From assembly GCA_005656395.1 (NCBI GenBank), contig SRSI01000044.1, positions 1,798,001 to 1,862,000 on the forward strand: 64,000 bases of DNA. Direction: 5' to 3'. The notes under the pieces were generated by a model. It worked only from the letters and a program-made list of their open reading frames with translations, made no database searches and was not told the origin of the DNA. Source of the stretch: Strongyloides papillosus. Its lineage: Eukaryota > Nematoda > Chromadorea > Rhabditida > Strongyloididae. The translations under genes and the position numbers were made by a program. Position 1 is the stretch's first letter; every line of letters starts with the position of its first letter. Positions 44,120 through 56,347 of this stretch are shown one piece after another.

Positions 44120-45871
44120 ATGAAAATGTTGTCTGCAACAGACACTTTGATATGTTCACTGTGCAAGAATTATTTTGTGGATGTTGTTACAACAACAGAG
44201 TGTATTCATTCTTTTTGTCGAAGGTGTTTCTTTAAACATATAGAAAAGAATATGTCATGTCCAAAATGTCCTAATAAACCTTTCACAAATATACAGGAAG
44301 CCTTTAGAAGAGATAAATCTATACAAAGTATAGTTTACCTTGTATCCCCAGAAACATATTGGGAACAACTTGAATCTAAAGGTGAATTTTTAACTAAAAA
44401 ATTATTATCAGAGGAGGAACAAGAATTAATAATAGAAAAAGACTTGGTACAATTTGCTGATCAATTAGTTGATGAGAATGATAAAATATCAATTACATTG
44501 GAATATTTAAGTGATCTTGCCAATATTCAGACAAGTTTAATTCATTCATTAAAAAATGAAAAGATCGGTAATCTTACAATTAATATTCCTGAAGGAAAAT
44601 TAAAAAAAGAAGATTCATCAAAAGCATTTAAAAGATATTTTTTGGTGAAAGCAAAAACAAAAATATCAAGTCTTGTAGAGTTAATGGAATTAAAGTTTGA
44701 TCTTAAAAAGACAGAATATGAGATAGTCTTTACTCTTATCACTCACCCATTTGTACTTAATCCTGAACTTACTATTAAGGATGTCATTTATATATCATAT
44801 TTTGATAGACAAAATCCATTGCATATGTATTTTACTATATTAAGAAAACCCAGAGAAGGTTCAGTTGAGATTGTTGAATTAGATAAAGAAGATGAGGCAG
44901 CAGCCCCTAAAGATATGCCACGTCTTGAGAAAATGGATACAATTCCGCTTGCTGATGAACCACCTAAACTTGAGAAGGTAAATCAATCAATTCCTGATGT
45001 AGCTGCTAATTTTTCAACACAACTTCTTAATGGTCAACAATTATCAAGTACTAAACAACCAGGAAATAATACTTTGACAAGTCAAAATGGCAAACAAAAT
45101 CATGGTGTTAAAAGGAAATCCACTCTTATCTCATCACCACCAGTATCACCACCCGCTTTAGTTAAAGAATCTATTGATAGCAATAGTAATAGAAATCAAA
45201 AACTTAATATTAATAGTTGTAATATTATGCCAACATTACAATGTAATGGTATACCAACAACAACAACAGGAAATCAACAACAAACACAAGCTAATATCTT
45301 GCCTAATAATAAAATATCATTGCCAACAAATTTTACTATGCCAAATGGTGTTACAGCTTATAATCAATTTGTATCTCCAGGTCCAGGAGGACAACCAAGG
45401 AATTCATTACCTCCAAATTATGTTTATACCATAACTAATGGTATACCAAATCATGTATTTAATACCCCATTTATTCAAACACCATATAATATGATGAATT
45501 GTAATAAGATATCCCCTACAACAAAACAACAACATGGAACATCATCATTATCAGTACCAAATGAACCAAAACCTAAAAAAGGTAGAAGGAGTGCTGAGTC
45601 GTTATCAAATAATTTAGTGTCCCAACAAATTGCTCAACAACAACTATTTTCTTCTATCTTTAATGGACAAGGAAATAATAGGCCAGTTTTTTTACAAAAT
45701 GATGCTGGACAAATAATAGGTTCAAATAGTAATAATATTATGATAGTTCACCAATCGTCAAATCTCCTTTCTGCTACCGGTATTCATCCACAACACCAAC
45801 AAATTAAGGTTCTTCCTACATTAGCACCGAAACTCAACAATAAACCTGTTGGAAAAGTTACTAAGGCATAA
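44120..45871 (+). CDS. Polycomb group RING finger protein (PCGF/MIG-32-like)
   Basis: A single 583-residue frame. The C3HC4 RING is at the N-terminus: C12, C15, C28, H30, C33, C36, C47, C50 (ICSLCKNYFVDVVTTTECIHSFCRRCF...MSCPKCP), followed by RRDKSIQSIVYLVSP, the stretch that in PCGF proteins packs on RING1. A RAWUL ubiquitin-like domain can be placed at about 160-245 (KRYFLVKAKTKISSLVELMELKFDL...YEIVFT...DVIYISYFDRQNPLHMYFTIL). The last 300 residues are Gln/Asn/Pro/Thr-rich and disordered, making the protein about twice the usual PCGF length. PCGF proteins pair with RING1-type E3s to monoubiquitinate H2A in PRC1; C. elegans MIG-32 is the known worm member. The start could be the first or third codon (both Met). 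Confidence 0.88.
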   Translation: MKMLSATDTLICSLCKNYFVDVVTTTECIHSFCRRCFFKHIEKNMSCPKCPNKPFTNIQEAFRRDKSIQSIVYLVSPETYWEQLESKGEFLTKKLLSEEEQELIIEKDLVQFADQLVDENDKISITLEYLSDLANIQTSLIHSLKNEKIGNLTINIPEGKLKKEDSSKAFKRYFLVKAKTKISSLVELMELKFDLKKTEYEIVFTLITHPFVLNPELTIKDVIYISYFDRQNPLHMYFTILRKPREGSVEIVELDKEDEAAAPKDMPRLEKMDTIPLADEPPKLEKVNQSIPDVAANFSTQLLNGQQLSSTKQPGNNTLTSQNGKQNHGVKRKSTLISSPPVSPPALVKESIDSNSNRNQKLNINSCNIMPTLQCNGIPTTTTGNQQQTQANILPNNKISLPTNFTMPNGVTAYNQFVSPGPGGQPRNSLPPNYVYTITNGIPNHVFNTPFIQTPYNMMNCNKISPTTKQQHGTSSLSVPNEPKPKKGRRSAESLSNNLVSQQIAQQQLFSSIFNGQGNNRPVFLQNDAGQIIGSNSNNIMIVHQSSNLLSATGIHPQHQQIKVLPTLAPKLNNKPVGKVTKA

Positions 45872-46284
45872 ATTATCCTCTCTCCATGTACTTTTCTTTA
45901 ATTTTATATTATTTTTCTTTACAAAACGGGTGATAAAAATAGACAAGTCTTTTCTTTTTTGTATGACATTAAACATAGCTTACATTAATTATATATTGTT
46001 ATTTGTATTAAACAAATTTAAGTATAACGAATAAATTACCCTAATTTAATTATTTTTTTTCCATGGTAAGTTGATGAAAGAAAAGATGCTTTAATTATTG
46101 TATGATCTTTTTAATAATAAAAAAAGTTATTTAATTGCTACCTCGTTTATTTTAAAATTTTGAATTTACATATAATATTATGTATACTTATAATTGGTTA
46201 GTTTTTTTTTCTTTTAAATATTTACATTTTTTTAAATATTATATTTTTGTTGTCTAAATGAGATTTGAAAAATGTTTTGTGGTT
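45872..46284. other. Convergent 3' region between PCGF and UNC-51
   Basis: 413 bp holding both 3' UTRs. AATAAA-like sequences occur (AATAAATT near 46030). No gene. Confidence 0.5.
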
Positions 46285-49269
46285 CTAACTATTAGCTACG
46301 GCTGTAACAAAACCCTGTTTTTCAAGTATTCGAAGTCTTTTTTCAACAGCATTTTTGTATTTTGATAGAACCATTTTATCTTGCTCATTTTGTGTCTATA
46401 ATTAGAGAAAAATTAATTATTAAATAATAGTAAAAGAAATAAAATACTTACTTGTTCCGATAATGTATGAAGCATCATGTAGGCTGTTTGGTATCTCCTA
46501 GGACATAAATGAGCATTTCCAAATAACTCATCAAGAGCAGCTCTTTGACATAAATCAATAGCATGTTTATACATAATTTTTTCTGCAGAAACAATAGCTA
46601 ATGAAGGATCAGCACCAGGTATACCAAGAGAGGCAAGTTCTTGAGATTTTAATAAACATTGATGATATCTTTCATTTAACTGATTTAAAACATTTTGTAC
46701 AGCTTCTGATGGATGTAATCTTTCTGTATCAACTTGTTTTTGTGCCATTAATAATGCAGATGATAACATATGGAGTGCTCTAACATAAACAACTAATTGT
46801 TCTGCTCTTCTATAGGCATCTGAAGATTGTGAACTTGAACGTAATTTTTGTTCCTCCTCCATTATTTGGAATATATTAGTACCTTTTGAATCAGCAACAG
46901 ATATCAATGTATCAACTAATTCAAGGATGAATTTTAATTTATTTAGTATTTTTTTATGTTCATCACTCATAATTGTTTCTTCCTCCAAACCTGGTAAAAT
47001 ATCTTCATCATCCTCTACCTCATCACCATCAATTACAATACCACCCTCAATTGTCTGAACATTCTCTTTACAATTAACATCAGTTTTATTATTTGTCTTT
47101 GATAAAGCAACTTTTTTAGTATTTTCATTTGTCTCATCACTCGATGTTTCACTTTTACCCATCTCATTATTATTTCTTTTCTTATTACATGATGTTCCTT
47201 GGAATGTAATACTATTAGTATTTGAAGTAGATGCTTCATCAATTGACATAGATTCTATTATTTGTGATGATTCGCTATTCCTTGATCTATCATTACTATT
47301 ATTTTTTGAAGGTGTTTCTTCAACAATTGAGGTATAATTAATTGATGTATCATTATTCATCTCTTCATCTTGACTCTCATCCATCTTATCACTTTCTTTT
47401 GTTGATGTATTTTTCATATTTTCTAAAGATGGTGGTGATTGTTTAAAAAGTTTAACACTTTCAATTAGTGAATCATTCTTTGGGCTTTGATTTTCATTAC
47501 AAACAGAGGTAAGTGGTGTTTGAGCTGTAACACTTCGAGGAATTTGTGTTGGTGGTGGAATTTTTGAATTATTATTTCCTTTTACAATACTCCTACGTGT
47601 TGCAATAGGAATATCTTTAGTTTGTTCTTCAATATTTGCTAATGTAAATCTTCTAGAATGTTCAATTGAATTAACTACCTTCTTTGGTTCATTAACAATA
47701 AATTTAGTAGATGGTACATTTATATTATCAACATATTGATAAGATGGTGATCCATTACCATATGAATAGTAAGTATTTTTAGATGTTGTTAATTTTATTG
47801 GATGATCAAGTGATGATGGTGAATGTGATGATTGTGGTGAGGTACCTGAATTAGTTTTTGTTAATCTACGATGCTCTTCAATCTTTTGATAAGATAATCT
47901 TTGTGATGGTACTGGAACAGCTTTTATTGATGAAGCATGTACTTGAACTTGTTTTACAGGATTTGTATAATCATAATTTGGTGTACGCATATTATTACTT
48001 GAATTTCTAGGAGATTGTTGAACTGATGATACAATAACAAAATCAGATGAATCTGTCATACGATTAGTATCTTGTTGTTGAGCCATTGTTGGTGAATAGA
48101 GAGTTGAATGACGAGATGAAGGATAATGGATACCTTGCTGTGATGGTATTAATTTTGATGTTCCAGTACCATGAACTTTTGATGGTGTTGATGGTAAAGG
48201 TCTTCTACTAGGTGATGGTGAATTATTATAAGGTAATTGAGGTGAATATTGTGGTTGTTGTTGTTGAATTATTGTACCTCTTTGTCCAGGAATAACATTA
48301 TGAGATGGACGGAAATTTGTTGCTGAAAGAGGATTTTTCATCAAATGACTATCAGATCTAGATGTAGGACAAGGTAATATTGTTAAAAATGGATGATTAA
48401 AAAAATCTTCAAACTCTATTCTATCTTTAGGATTTTTCTTTAACATCCTTATTAATAAATCACGTAGATAATTAGAACAATTATCAGGTATGGGTGGTAT
48501 TAATTCTGTAGCCCTTTCATATTTAGCTTTTAATTGTTGAGGTGTTGTTGCATGAAATGGTGCTTGCCCAGTAAGACATTGAAATACAATGGTACCAATT
48601 GACCATAAATCAGCTTTAGCACCGTAATTCAATGACATTATTACTTCTGGAGCCATATACATAGGTGAACCACATAAAGTTGTTGTCATACCATCACTTG
48701 TTAAAAATCTAGCAAAACCAAAATCAGCCAATTTTATTATTATGTCTTTAACTTTGGGATTTTTAATTCCAGGTGGTTTACATAATAATATATTTTGTGG
48801 TTTTAAATCTCTATGAACAATTTCTTTACCATTCATAGCTTCTAAAGCTTTAGCAATTTGTACCAAAAAATGTTGAATAGTTCTTTCATCAAGTTTTCTA
48901 TGAGCATGTAAATAATCTGCCAAATCCCCACCATTACAAAACTCCATAACTAAATATACATAACTTGCTGTTTCTAAACATTTTATTAATCCTACTAAAT
49001 TTTCATGTTTTAGTGTACTAAGCTCTTTTAATATCCTTATTTCTTTTTTTAGCAAATTATGAGACTTTGTGAGATTTTTTTTTTCAATTGCTTTTATGGC
49101 AACAGTTTCTTTATTCTAAAATTAGGAAAAATTATTTTAAAATTGAATTTAAGGAAATTAAATAACATACTTTCCAATTTCTTCCCTTAAAAACCAAAGC
49201 AAATGCTCCACGTCCAATTAAATCAGCTCTATTATATTCAAAATCATCAAAACGTTCCAATTTCTCCAT
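46285..49269 (-). CDS. unc-51: UNC-51/ULK/ATG1 autophagy kinase
   Basis: Three exons: 49269-49171, 49115-46452 and 46395-46285, both introns phase 0 (55 and 56 nt), giving 957 residues. The kinase domain is N-terminal: DLIGRGAFALVFKG (Gly-rich loop), VAIKAI (catalytic Lys), MEFCNGGDLADYL, IVHRDLKPQNILL, LADFGFAR and MAPEV. RGAFA[LV]VFKGR and FCNGGDLADYL are near-identical to ULK1, ULK2 and UNC-51. The middle 450 residues are Ser/Gln/Pro/Asn-rich with many SP and RRxS-type sites. The C-terminal 200 residues are helical (EAT/tMIT region), including LGIPGADPSLAIVSAEKIMYKHAIDLCQRAALDELFG, and the last exon supplies YKNAVEKRLRILEKQGFVTAVANS. That region binds ATG13 and membranes. The kinase starts autophagosome formation; in worms it also acts in axon guidance. 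The small third exon is easily missed, since exon 2 stays open for 13 codons into the intron. Confidence 0.94.
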
Positions 49270-52200
49270 TTTATAGTATAATTATATCAATGACAGATAT
49301 TTTGTAGTATAATTGTAAAAAAATAATATACAGAGTGATGTGTTTTAGATATAAAAATAATATATATCTATCATCTGGAAGTATAGAGAAATTTATAATA
49401 AATATAATAATGATAAAAAAATGATATATTGAAATGAATTATTTTTTAACTGCGATAGCTATTTAAATTTATGAATGAAAAGTGAGACATTTTATTAAGA
49501 ATGAAAACGATATTTTATAAGAAATCTATAGAAAAAGTTTAAGAAAATATGATATATGAAATTTTAATATTTTCAAACTTTTTAATAGTTGTACTATTTG
49601 AAAAAGAAAAATTATATGACAATTTTTAGTGGAAAAAAATACGACGTGATAGTGAGATATTTTAAACTATGATATTTAAAAGATATAAATGATAGGAGTT
49701 TAAAAATAATATTATACTTTAGTATAATAAAGAGAGTAAAGTTTAAAATTGAAAAAATAAATAGTTATAATTTTTATGATAAAAAATTTTTATTACTAAA
49801 GAAATAAATATACTTGTTAAATAATAATGATTGTAAAGGTATGTTTATGTGGTAGTGATAATGTGACGTCAAAAAGAAAAAAGGAGACAAAAAAATTCAT
49901 GTGATTGGGATAACGATACAAACATTAAATTTAAAATTATATACTATAGTATATATAGATAGATGAAATATACATCAACACTATGATTTCTAAAAAGGTA
50001 GCATCATGCTCTATTATAACTATATATGCTATGAAATACCTTTAGTATCAATAAAATATTACATTCATAAAAATAGAATTTTAACTTTTCTCCCTTTAAA
50101 ATAAAATAAAAGTTATTTTAAACAATAAATTTTAAACAACAAAAATAGAAATGAAAGTATGCTACTACTTATCTTATTAGAACATCAGAAGAAAGAATAA
50201 ATGCTTCTTTTATATTAAACTTTTTACATTACTAATAAATAAGAAAAATATAGTAGAAAAAGACAAAAAAAGGAGAAAAATTTTTTTTCTTCTTCTTTAA
50301 GTATCCTTGATGTTATTGAATAAAAATGATAAAGTAATTAGTTAGAATAAAAGAAATTTTTATATGTATAGTCTCGTGACAAAATAATCATAAGCATTTA
50401 ATTTAAGAAGACCATTATTACTTAAAAGAAAATAATAAATAATAATTAAGTTATTTAACAATTTCAAATATTATATTGATTTAAATAATATATGCTTTTA
50501 AATAAATAATAATTTTCTCACAACTATAAAGTAATTCTTTTTATAATTTCTATAAGCAAACACTATTTTTGTTTATCTTTTTTACAAATCAAAACCGGAA
50601 ATGGAAAAAATAAAAAAGATTAATAGGTATAAGGAGAAAAAAGTTGTCAGTTTATTTCTGGTATATTAAAATAAAATAACTTCTAATTAGTAGAAAAAAG
50701 TGTTTTTTCTTTTGCATATGAAGTAGCATAAAGTAACAATAGTTAGAGTTAAATATTTTAAAAAAAGAGAATAGTTAAGTTGTTCCTGAAAAGTTCATTG
50801 TACATATTTAATATAGATATATTTATAGCATATAAAGGACATCAATTTGATAGCATAAAATTTGTAGAAAAAGCCTTAAAATTTATAATCTCTACATATG
50901 TATATATCTTAAACTACATACTGAAAAAGAGCCGATAGCAGTAAGTTTCTTCTTTTCTAACTCTTGAGACCTAGTTGTTATTCTTGGTCCCCCACATAAT
51001 ATATATTTTCTATTCCTCCCTAATACTCTTATATACATACATACATAATATTTGCCAATTTTATATTTATAAGTAAAGAATTTTTGTTGTATTTCCCTCA
51101 ATAATTTCACTCTACATCTATATATCTGTTTTATAGTGTTGGAGAAAATAGAACATAAATATCACAACACCAGAAGAAGATATATGGAAAAATGGCACCA
51201 GTTCAAAGGTTTTTCAAAAAATATTAATCTCATAGAATAAATAGAATACAAGGAGAGATAAATACTAGTTATTATATTAAGCAAAGGGTAATTTTAAAAA
51301 GAATGAGAAGTTTTACTTTATGATAACAATAAGAAAAATAAATTTTACAGAGAATGATGTGTAAATATATTTTAATGTAAGAAATATAAGAATCTGTTTT
51401 CGTAATACTAATAAAAAAATTGAATTTAAATAAAAAATATTTAATACTATTGGGTATAAATATCAAAAAAATAGTTGCATAAAAATATTAAATTTCGATA
51501 GAAATTTAAAGACGAAAAAATTCTTTATATCACGAAAAAAATGAACTAAAATAGAAAATCAAAGATTAATGTATATTGGAGACATTTTAAATTAAAAAAC
51601 AACTTTGACATTTATATAACAATAAGTTAACACTAAAATTTCTTCAAATATGTTTGATTTAAAAAATTAGGGTTTGTTAGGAATCAATTTAAAAGTGAGG
51701 TATCAAAACTAAGTTGTTTGTTGGAATTTTAAATTATATCTCAAGTACATTTAAATCTTTTAAGGTTATATAAAAAAATTTTAAAAATATATTTATCAAT
51801 AAATATGTATATATATATATATTTAATCAACCGCATTATTATTGTAAATATACACATTAAAAATTTATATTTGAAGTGGCATTGTTAGAAGTAATGTATT
51901 TTTACACAAAAATTAAACTAACTTTACTATTCTGTATATGTTTAAAGAAGATAAAATTTAACAAATTTATCAAAATCCTTCCTATCAAGTTAAAAGAACT
52001 ATTATAATATATGTGATTTTAATATATAAGAAGACAAGATAGATAGATATTATATTGATATATATCTATTTGTACTTTTAAAATATGGGTCTTTATAATA
52101 TTATATACTATTTATTATTTACGATATTTACATAAAAATGGTTGATTGTAGCAGAAATTAAAAACTATAAAAAGTTATTATATTCCAATTCAAATATAAT

Positions 52201-53666
52201 TTACTCAATTAAAATAAAAATGATATATGGAGTAAAAAGTAATCAATTGGAGTGTGATGAGTTATACACCGAATGATATTTATAATTAAGAATGATGTCA
52301 AGTTAATTTATAAATTACAGGAGAGAGACAGTTTACAAAAAGAATGGTCCTGAAACAGTTGTGTCATCTCGATAAACAATAGATTAAAGCCTCAATAGTA
52401 TTATGATAATGATAGATTATAAATTATAACCTCTATTTAAAATTTTTCACTCCTCATCCATAATACCCCTTTTTTATTCATCCAACTATCTTATGAAGAA
52501 CAGATGCCACTTTGTATAGTATTTCCATTCTCTTTTACAATTACATCATCATTTTGTTATTATTATCAAAACATTAGGAAAAAAGAAAGAAATCCTCTTG
52601 ATAACATCTGAAGGAAGTACCAATTTGTCTGTATCTTATTACAAATTTACAAACAATTTCATTATCTTTTCATATCATAAGAAACAAACAAATGTCTTTT
52701 TAAAATTAATAAAATAAAATATATGTCATTAACGTCATCAATTTATAATTAAATATATGGTAAAAAAATTTTTTTAACAAAATTAAATAATATGAGAGAT
52801 AATTTTTCACTATGTATTATATCATTTAATACAAGGACATCTAAAAAAATTAATGATAATTAATTCAATAGTACTAATGATAAAATAACACTATAATTAA
52901 GATGGTTAATGATCATTTATCATTAATGATAAAACATTTTTTTTACTCTTGTTTATACTTTTATAAAATTTTGACATAATAAAGTAAACGTTGTATGAGA
53001 AAATATCAAACTAATAACTTTTGTCATTTGAATGTTCATTAGAATCAAATTGTAATCATTTTATATTTATTGATAAGATATCGTTATCAATCATTTCAAA
53101 ACAAAATTTTAAAAATAGATTATCTTCAAGATATAGTTATAGTAGTAGTTTTTATGATTTTATGTATTGTGAAAACACTTTTAAACAGTATAAGAAATTT
53201 GATATTAAGAATTGGAGTTAAAATTTTCATTAAATTTAATGTATATGTATACATTTTCTTAATAATAACAATCTAAAACTTTTATTTTTAATTTAAAACG
53301 CCATATTATTAGGATCAAATTACTTCCTCTTATATTTTATTAAAACAGAACAACTACGATAATAAGTGTCTTCTTTTTGTTATATATGTTCTCCTGCCAA
53401 AACCACATTAAATTATAATTAATAAATTCAATTTTTTTTCTTGATTAATTAATTACTTCTTCCTTTTTGTTAAATTTTTCCTTAGCATGTAGATGAAATT
53501 AAAGAGAAAAATTATTTTTTATAGAGGAGAAAGAATTTTTTTTTGAAGCATTAATAAAACAATATTATAGCATAATAAAAATAATTACGTTTATCTCTTC
53601 TCTCAACATGTAAAACTGATTCATATTATTCAAAATATTATCCTTATATAAAAATTTTGTACTTTG
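49270..53666. other. 4.4-kb gene desert upstream of UNC-51
   Basis: No convincing gene on either strand. AP-1/CRE-like TGACGTCA at 49862-49869 lies 600 bp upstream of the kinase start. Slightly less A+T-rich patches occur at 50920-51060 and 52310-52400. Short frames at 50892 (minus) and 53021 (plus) have no recognisable protein features. A phrase ATGGCACCAGTTCAAAG at 51192 resembles a first coding exon, but no partner exon was found. Confidence 0.5.
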
Positions 53667-53987
53667 TCATATGTAAAAAATACTATTATCACCATTTGAA
53701 TTTAAGAATGATCTCCTAAATCTCCATATTGATCTTTTTAATGGCGGTGGTTGTAAAACTTTTCTCGTATAAGCTGGTAATACATCAGGAATATTTTTTT
53801 CAATATTTTGTAAAAATAATTCGTTTCTAAAAAGATTCTCCTTCATGTGTGGTGGTTTATAGGTATCATCTAAAAATCGTTGATTTTGTTGTGATTCAAC
53901 ATCATACTCAAATAATAAAACATGACCAGTTATAGAAAAAATTGTTAATAAAATAAAAAATACACCATTCATTTTATATTGTGGCAT
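53667..53987 (-). CDS. Small secreted protein, possible neuropeptide-like precursor
   Basis: A 106-residue frame; starting at its second Met (53972) gives a clean signal peptide (MNGVFFILLTIFSITGHVLL), so that start is preferred. The mature part is polar (FEYDVESQQNQRFLDD, YKPPHMKENLFRNELFLQN) and ends in a basic segment, VLQPPPLKRSIWRFRRSFLN. KR and RR flank a short SIWRF stretch, as convertase sites flank a peptide, but there is no amidation Gly and only one such unit. No cysteines, so it is not a disulphide-rich toxin or ShK-type protein. The 3' end GDNSIFYI is uncharged. No homologue recognised. The signal peptide, the composition and the isolated setting support a real gene. Confidence 0.6.
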   Translation of the reverse strand: MPQYKMNGVFFILLTIFSITGHVLLFEYDVESQQNQRFLDDTYKPPHMKENLFRNELFLQNIEKNIPDVLPAYTRKVLQPPPLKRSIWRFRRSFLNSNGDNSIFYI

Positions 53988-54921
53988 ACTAAAATTTTAG
54001 AAAAAAATGATAAAGTATATTAATATATTCTTGATATATTAATGTAAAAAATCTCTTAATCTAATATAAGATAAATTATTTACGTATAATATATACAAAA
54101 GAAATTTATAATGCCGAAATTGGTTTTCTTTTATGTTTTAATATAAATTAAGCTATATATCTATACAATAATACTATATCTAAAAGAATATTGTTATATT
54201 TTGCGGAGGATAATTTTATTTCAAAAAGAATTGCCTTAATATTTTATATATATAATTAAAATTTAAACATATGATCTAAAAATAAAAATTAAAATATATG
54301 TATGTTTAAAAGATAAAGTTTGAATTTATCTTAATAAATAGGATTCATTTAATAAATTTTATTCTACCTTATAATTTAAATACTATATCTTTAGTGAAAA
54401 AAACAGTATTTTATGGAAATAAATATATACATATAATATTTTTTAATAACAATCACATTTATTTTGAGGTAAAAAAGTTTTACCTTCATAATAAGAACTA
54501 TTTTGTAAATTATATGTAAGAAAATGTGGTGACGTATATAATGGTATGAATAAAAAATAGTTATTTTTAGAATTAACAATATCTAAAAATAAGAATACTA
54601 ATATAATTTTTATACCATATCTTATGAATGGGAGGAAGTATGCTTGATATGTTTTTGAAAAAAGGCCAAAAACTTTTATAGGGCAATTTATAGATAGGGT
54701 TACCTTGTATCAGTTTCAAGGAATGTTTTTACATCATTATTTATTTTAACATTCAAAATAAGATATTGACGTTTTTTTTGGCATCTTTTTAGATAATAAT
54801 ATTATTTTTTATCTACTCTTATTGACATTTTTCTTTTATGCCTAAATAATATGATTTAATTTATTTTTTTTTATTTTTTGTAAATAAATTTAATAAAATT
54901 ACATAAAATGAAAAAATATAT
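53988..54921. other. Intergenic region between the secreted protein and imidazolonepropionase
   Basis: 934 bp with no supported gene. A less A+T-rich stretch at 54625-54730 contains a short hairpin, CCTTG...CAAGG (54702-54720). It is either the end of the imidazolonepropionase 3' UTR or an element upstream of the secreted-protein gene. Confidence 0.45.
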
Positions 54922-56347
54922 CTATAAAAGTAATTGACCTTTTTTAATAACATTTTTAATAATATGTTGATGTCCACTTAACCGATAAATAATATGTTCC
55001 CAACTATTTGCATCAAGGACAACAACATCACAAACTCTTCCAATAGCAATTGCTCCATGCGTAGAACCACGATTAATAGAATGAGCAGAATTTATAGTTG
55101 CTGCTACTAAAGATTCTGCTAAAGTCATTCTAAAGGTAATACAAGCAAGATGCATTACTGTTGGCATTGCATAACAATAAGCATTTGGATTGAAATCTGA
55201 CCCTAATGCAACAATAACACCACTCTCAATCATCTTTATAGCAGGGGGAGGAGGAAGTTTCAAGGTTGCTGCAGTTGTTGGTAATAATACTGCAACACTT
55301 CCGGATATAGCCATATCATGTATTCCTTTTTCACTAACTTCCTCAAGATGACTGATTGCCTTGGCATTTATTGATGCTCCCATCTCAGCTCCTCCTAATG
55401 GTGTTAATTCATCACCGTGAAAATTAACATTCAAACCACCTTTTTTTCCAGCAACTAAAATTTTCTTACTATTTTCAATTTCAAAAACATTTTTTTCACA
55501 AAATACATCTATATTTTCAAGACATTTCAATTTATCATTTTTCTTTAATTCTAATATAGCCGGTATCATATTATTTATAATGACATCAGTTTGCTCATTT
55601 TCATTAACCCCTTTTGGTACAGCATGCCCACCACAGAATGTTGATGATATTTCAAGTGGAAGATCTTTTGAAGCCTCCTCTAGAACCTCTAACATTTTTA
55701 TTTCACATTCTGTATTTAAACCATATCCACTTTTCGCTTCAATGGTTGTAGTACCACTTTTCATCATTTGATCACCAATTATCTTAAAATTATTTAATAA
55801 ATCTTCTTTACATGCTTCATTAGTTTTCATTGTTGTAAAATGGATACCGCCTCCTGCCGCTTGAACCTACATATACAAATATACATATAATTATAATATA
55901 TTTTGTAGAAAAAGGAAATAATTTTAAAAAATATTGATAAATATAAAAGCATAAATAATGGAAATTTATTTTTTGTATAAAAAATAAGGAAAACAAAATT
56001 ACCTCCATATAAGAAGCACCGGCAATTTTCATGGAAAATTCATGAACACGATCCCCAGCAAATACTGGATGTGTATGAGCATCAACAAATCCTGGTATAG
56101 CAATACCACCATTAGTATTATGAATATTGTCATAAGAGGATAAATCAAATGGATTCGTTGATAAGTCACCAACGTAATTAATTATTCCATTACCATCACA
56201 CGAAATACAAAGCTTCTTTTTTTTATCATTCAAAATTTTAATATTATTACACTTCTCTTTACCACATAGATATTGTGTAGTATTATCATCAACAATTTGT
56301 ACAATTTGTTTCAAATTAATTAGAAGAAGCTTATTAATTGAAGACAT
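54922..56347 (-). CDS. amdhd1: Imidazolonepropionase (AMDHD1, HutI family)
   Basis: Exons 56347-56003 and 55866-54922 join in phase 0 over a 136-nt intron (GTAATT...ATGTAG), giving 429 residues against 426 in human. The enzyme hydrolyses 4-imidazolone-5-propionate to N-formimino-glutamate, the third step of histidine breakdown. Amidohydrolase signatures: IPGFVDAHTHPVFAGDR (HxH metal ligands), GGGIHFTTMK, TTTIEAKSGYGL, VNFHGDELTPLGGAEMG (metal His and catalytic Glu), and ALGSDFNPNAYCYAMP (metal Asp). All expected residues are present, so it should be active. The intron is stop-free in the upstream frame for its whole length, so retention would give a frameshifted 175-residue product rather than an immediate stop. 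No other histidine-pathway gene is nearby. Confidence 0.94.

Noticed and set aside
50892..51110. 72-codon minus-strand frame
   Set aside because: No domain, no splice context, and the residue mix fits random A+T-rich sequence.
51192..51225. ATGGCACCAGTTCAAAG|GTTTTT as a first exon (MAPVQR...)
   Set aside because: Weak donor and no compatible downstream exon in the following 2.4 kb.
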